Notes under the pieces: model-generated
Seen by the model: only the letters and a program-made list of their open reading frames with translations
Databases searched by the model: none
Told to the model about the DNA's origin: nothing
Made by a program: the position numbers and the translations under genes
Source of the DNA: a virus
IMG/VR virus record: IMGVR_UViG_3300010354_016854
Span: 1-24,323 of that record
Length of the DNA: 24,323 bases
Direction: 5' to 3' (one strand)
Shown: one piece after another, positions 21,623 through 24,323 of the stretch
Layout of the letters: each line of letters starts with the position of its first letter
Numbering within the stretch: the first letter of the stretch is position 1

Positions 21623-23542
21623 TTATTTTGCCATACCTGCTAATTTACGGATTAAATCAACTTCTTCATCATATCGATTAAATTCTTTACGGATTTTGTC
21701 CATTTTTTCTTCGCCGGCACCATCCTGTGCTGCACGTCTTAGAGCATCCATACCTTTCTTGCCATATTTTTCGTAGCCTTTAGCATGACGGCTCATTGCT
21801 TCTAAGGCTTCATCATCGCTTTCATCCATCCCTTTCTCACCCATTAGGCTATCACCCCTGTGACGCTGTGCCCATTCTTGGGTAAGTTTGGCCATGAACT
21901 TTTCTGCCAGCACTCGAGCATGTTGGCCTGCTTCCTCGCCAAACTTTTCTGATATTTCTTTTTCTACATCAATGGCAATGCCTTCTTCCGAACGGAATGG
22001 ACCAACGTTTGGATTATCTCTGTTGTAAAAACTTTTTACAATGCGAGCAACTTCACCAATCATAGCCTTCATGCCGCGATCTTCTGCTACAGGCTGTGGT
22101 TGCTCAGGAGTGGTGGGAGCTGCTGCTGGTTCGGCAGCAGGTTCTCCCGCCATGCTTGTTAGTAATTCAGATAAGCCTGGAAATTTCTCTTGATTTTCTG
22201 GTTGTTGAGCCCAAGGGCTAATAACATCTTTGATTGGATCTGCCTGTGGATTGATTCGAGCCTGATCTTTTAAATTGTCTGCCAATTCTGGGCTTTCAAC
22301 ACCGTATTCACTGAAGAAACGCACTACCTCATCTGCTGCCATCTCGTCACTAAGTGTTAATGGCTGTGGTAATTCTTGTAGAGCTTGTGCTAGTTTCGTT
22401 GCATCAAATTCTGTGCTTGCAGCATCTTCTGCCCATTCTATAAATTCTTTATCTAGTTTGCCTGGTGGGACGGTTTCACTTACTGATTCTTGTGCCTGTT
22501 CTTCTACTTGATCTGTTTCACTTACATAATCTTCTAAACTGACCTTATTTGCTTCACTCATAATGCGATGAAGCAAAGGAAAATATTGACTTAGTTCTTC
22601 TTCAAAATTTTTCTGTGTAAACTTTGCCTTATAGTCTTCCATTGTAACAGCATCTAACTCTGCCTGTAGTCCATCATCTTCTGTTGCTGTAAATTCTGCC
22701 ATCCATGATTCATAATGTGGGCGCTTACTCAAGCTCTCAATTTTTGCCTTTAATTCTGTAAGTCGGCCTATGGCCCTTTCTGTAATTCCTAGTGCATCGT
22801 CATGTAGAGTAGCGCCTCTTACTGTCTTCTGAAATTCTGCCAATTGAGCTATTTCTTCGCTCATTCTAATTATTGCCTTACCAGCCGGATCGTGAGGAAC
22901 ACCACCGTGATCAACATGCTGTGCCATAGCGAATGCACCTGCTGGATGGATGAAAGGATATTTAAATCTCTCACCATCTCTGTTTTGAATAAAAATTGCT
23001 TTAATATTTTTACGTTGGCTCCGAGCACCTGGAAATGTTTCCTCCACAGGCTTGTTGTGTCTAATGATAACTTCTGTGCGTCCCTTGACAGCACGACTGG
23101 TTTTAGAACTGCTGCGACCGTTCCAACGTCCTTCTGCAATACTTGTCATATCTTCTTCCTTAGGGCCTTGAGTAGCGGCTAAATGTTGAAAATCGTTTTT
23201 ATCTAAATTTGTTTTAGCAATGTCTCTAGTATCAAATCTAAGCAATCTGCGCATTGCAAAAAATCTCATTTCTTTGAGAAAATCATACCAAAGTTTCTTA
23301 CTTAACGGATCTTGTCCTTCTGTGATACCTTGACTGTAATAAACTTTTAAACTTCCTAAATCATTTAGACTTATACTTACACGACCAAGATCTACACCTT
23401 CTCTCACAAAATCAAAATCAAAAAATCTAGCTTCTACTGGATCAATAGTTACTGCACCAGTTTCATCACCCATTTCAAGGTTGCTAAAACGGCTGCGTAT
23501 TTTGTCAAACAAATCTTGGCTAATAATTTGTATAGGTTTCAT
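21623..23542 (-). CDS. Large conserved phage protein, presumed structural
   Basis: This is a 639-residue protein. The N-terminal 250 residues are mixed beta/alpha with a distinctive block KNIKAIFIQNRDGERFKYPF then HPAGAFAMAQHVDHGG (about residues 181-222). I recall this block in virion-associated proteins of marine and freshwater T4-like phages. The middle is helical and acidic with Glu/Gln/Pro linkers. The C-terminus carries a repeated helical motif, MKAMIGEVARIVKSFYNRDN, and YEKYGKKGMDALRRAAQDG (about residues 590-608), plus a coiled tail RKEFNRYDEEVDLIRKL. Position immediately after the terminase supports a structural or packaging role; no function is proven. TAAATA lies 6 bases before the ATG at 23542, and a strong terminator follows. 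Confidence 0.75.
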   Translation of the reverse strand: MKPIQIISQDLFDKIRSRFSNLEMGDETGAVTIDPVEARFFDFDFVREGVDLGRVSISLNDLGSLKVYYSQGITEGQDPLSKKLWYDFLKEMRFFAMRRLLRFDTRDIAKTNLDKNDFQHLAATQGPKEEDMTSIAEGRWNGRSSSKTSRAVKGRTEVIIRHNKPVEETFPGARSQRKNIKAIFIQNRDGERFKYPFIHPAGAFAMAQHVDHGGVPHDPAGKAIIRMSEEIAQLAEFQKTVRGATLHDDALGITERAIGRLTELKAKIESLSKRPHYESWMAEFTATEDDGLQAELDAVTMEDYKAKFTQKNFEEELSQYFPLLHRIMSEANKVSLEDYVSETDQVEEQAQESVSETVPPGKLDKEFIEWAEDAASTEFDATKLAQALQELPQPLTLSDEMAADEVVRFFSEYGVESPELADNLKDQARINPQADPIKDVISPWAQQPENQEKFPGLSELLTSMAGEPAAEPAAAPTTPEQPQPVAEDRGMKAMIGEVARIVKSFYNRDNPNVGPFRSEEGIAIDVEKEISEKFGEEAGQHARVLAEKFMAKLTQEWAQRHRGDSLMGEKGMDESDDEALEAMSRHAKGYEKYGKKGMDALRRAAQDGAGEEKMDKIRKEFNRYDEEVDLIRKLAGMAK

Positions 23543-23548
23543 AATGTA

Positions 23549-23556
23549 TATTTATT
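23549..23556 (-). promoter_or_regulatory. AATAAATA late-promoter-like octamer, 6 bases before an ATG
   Basis: On the minus strand AATAAATA overlaps the terminase stop codon (23555-23557) and ends 6 bases before the ATG at 23542. It matches the cyanophage NATAAATA late motif, again with no Shine-Dalgarno sequence in between. Confidence 0.55.
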
Positions 23557-24322
23557 AGTGCGTTATATAAATGGGCATAGGCATTATCCATTCATCTTCT
23601 CTTTCTTCACGCATTTTATCGTAAATTGCTGGATCCCACTCTTGTAGCATCATAACCATACGAAGAGCTAGCAGCATACTGCTTACTAAGTCGTCAGTAG
23701 AACCGCTTTTTCCAGCGAAGCTAATACCTTTAGCAACATAAGTTTTGAGCTCACTGACCAAAGGCTTACTATAGATTTTCAATCTATCACTTTCAATTAA
23801 GTGTTTTAATTTAGCACAGATTGATATTTTTGCTGAATGTGTAGTGTTGAATCCTTTGCGAAATCTGCGCACATGACCTTTCTTTATAGGCTCGCTGAGA
23901 AACAGCCCAGGTATGCTTTCTTCACCTAATTCTGATATAGCTACAAGTGCTGCTTCACCTACAGCATTATTTTCCACACTGAAGTATAAATTAGCTTGAC
24001 TACCTTGTCTAGCGCATTCGTCGTTGATGTAATTACAGATATCCCTTAATATTCTAACCTGCCCTTGTATAGTAGTAAGGTTATGCTGCCATTCACCTGC
24101 TTGTTCAAAACTAGGGATTTCTAAGATCTGTATAGCTGCTGGATCTCCACCTGTGCCCAGACTGGGATCGAGGGCAACGATATACGAGCAGTTAGGTTTA
24201 ACCTTCTTATACCAACGACACTGTCCCATCTTCATAAATGGCTCTTTGCCCTCTAAGGTAGCCAATTTTAGGCTGCTGATCAGTGTTTCATCGAAGACCA
24301 AAAATTCGCATTCGTGCTCACG
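23555..24322 (-). CDS. 17: Terminase large subunit, nuclease half (gp17 type), cut by window edge
   Basis: The frame is open to the right edge (reading REHECEFLVFDETL, the typical gp17 junction sequence E-CEF), so the ATPase half lies outside. The visible 255 residues are the RNase H-like packaging nuclease: VALDPSLGTGGDPAA (first Asp), LYFSVENNAVGEAAL (catalytic Glu), and STDDLVSSMLLALRM (final Asp pair). T4 gp17 uses D401, E458 and D542 in the same order. It cuts concatemeric DNA and packages the head. The TTG at 24301 is internal, not the start. The end is followed directly by the next gene's late-promoter motif. Confidence 0.94.
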   Translation of the reverse strand, partial: REHECEFLVFDETLISSLKLATLEGKEPFMKMGQCRWYKKVKPNCSYIVALDPSLGTGGDPAAIQILEIPSFEQAGEWQHNLTTIQGQVRILRDICNYINDECARQGSQANLYFSVENNAVGEAALVAISELGEESIPGLFLSEPIKKGHVRRFRKGFNTTHSAKISICAKLKHLIESDRLKIYSKPLVSELKTYVAKGISFAGKSGSTDDLVSSMLLALRMVMMLQEWDPAIYDKMREEREDEWIMPMPIYITH

Positions 24323-24323
24323 A

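Noticed and set aside
22275-22511. Rightward Ser/Ala-rich frames opposite the 639-residue gene (also 22844-23182)
   Set aside because: These antisense shadows arise from the acidic, Ala/Gln-rich coding strand and have no start signals.
1-24323. CRISPR array, insertion sequence or ordinary tRNA genes
   Set aside because: No regularly spaced repeats, transposase-type protein or canonical cloverleaf with TTCRA loop was seen on reading through either strand by eye.

Overview
The window is a piece of an AT-rich, T4-like myovirus genome. A long leftward block carries a nearly complete T4-type replication and recombination set: the UvsX, UvsY and UvsW recombination proteins, gp32 single-stranded DNA-binding protein, gp41 helicase, gp61 primase, a probable gp62 clamp-loader subunit, and the nuclease end of the gp17 terminase. 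Two observations point to a betaproteobacterial host. The phage tmRNA tag ANDELFALAA is very close to Burkholderiales-type tags, and a phage-borne outer-membrane porin has the layout of betaproteobacterial Porin_4 proteins. The host assignment is an inference.

Layout. Bases 1-2.6 kb hold accessory genes of mostly unknown function, mainly rightward, including a His/Trp-rich lipoprotein. Bases 2.6-3.7 kb hold a GIY-YIG endonuclease gene directly followed by a circularly permuted, two-piece tmRNA gene; a decayed copy of the tmRNA acceptor piece lies upstream of the endonuclease. Bases 3.7-6.4 kb are an envelope and accessory island: a methyltransferase-like protein, a porin behind a near-consensus sigma70 promoter, a DUF454 membrane protein, and a secreted Ala/Pro/Lys-rich protein that may extend by -1 frameshifting. 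Bases 6.4-7.7 kb hold a nucleotidyltransferase-fold protein and a YqgE/AlgH homologue on back-to-back promoters. Bases 7.7-11 kb hold gp41, gp61 and a beta-rich presumed virion protein.

From 11.4 to 21.5 kb, one tightly overlapping leftward gene train runs gp32, UvsX, acidic protein, UvsY, unknown 406-residue protein, UvsW, three small proteins, probable gp62, zinc-finger protein, cupin, HldE-like adenylyltransferase, HldE-like kinase, second cytidylyltransferase-like protein, and a miniature DnaE-like protein that keeps the catalytic aspartates. Most junctions are ATGA, TAATG or TGATG overlaps, which implies coupled translation. Bases 21.6-24.3 kb carry a presumed structural protein and the truncated terminase.

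Regulation appears in two styles. The porin, the secreted protein, gp32 and uvsX have clear Shine-Dalgarno sequences, and the porin has a host-type promoter. Seven other genes have TAAATA (a T4 late-promoter core) only 5-7 bases before the ATG, so their late transcripts would start at or next to the start codon. This fits an early phase that uses host machinery and a late phase that uses a gp55-type sigma factor.
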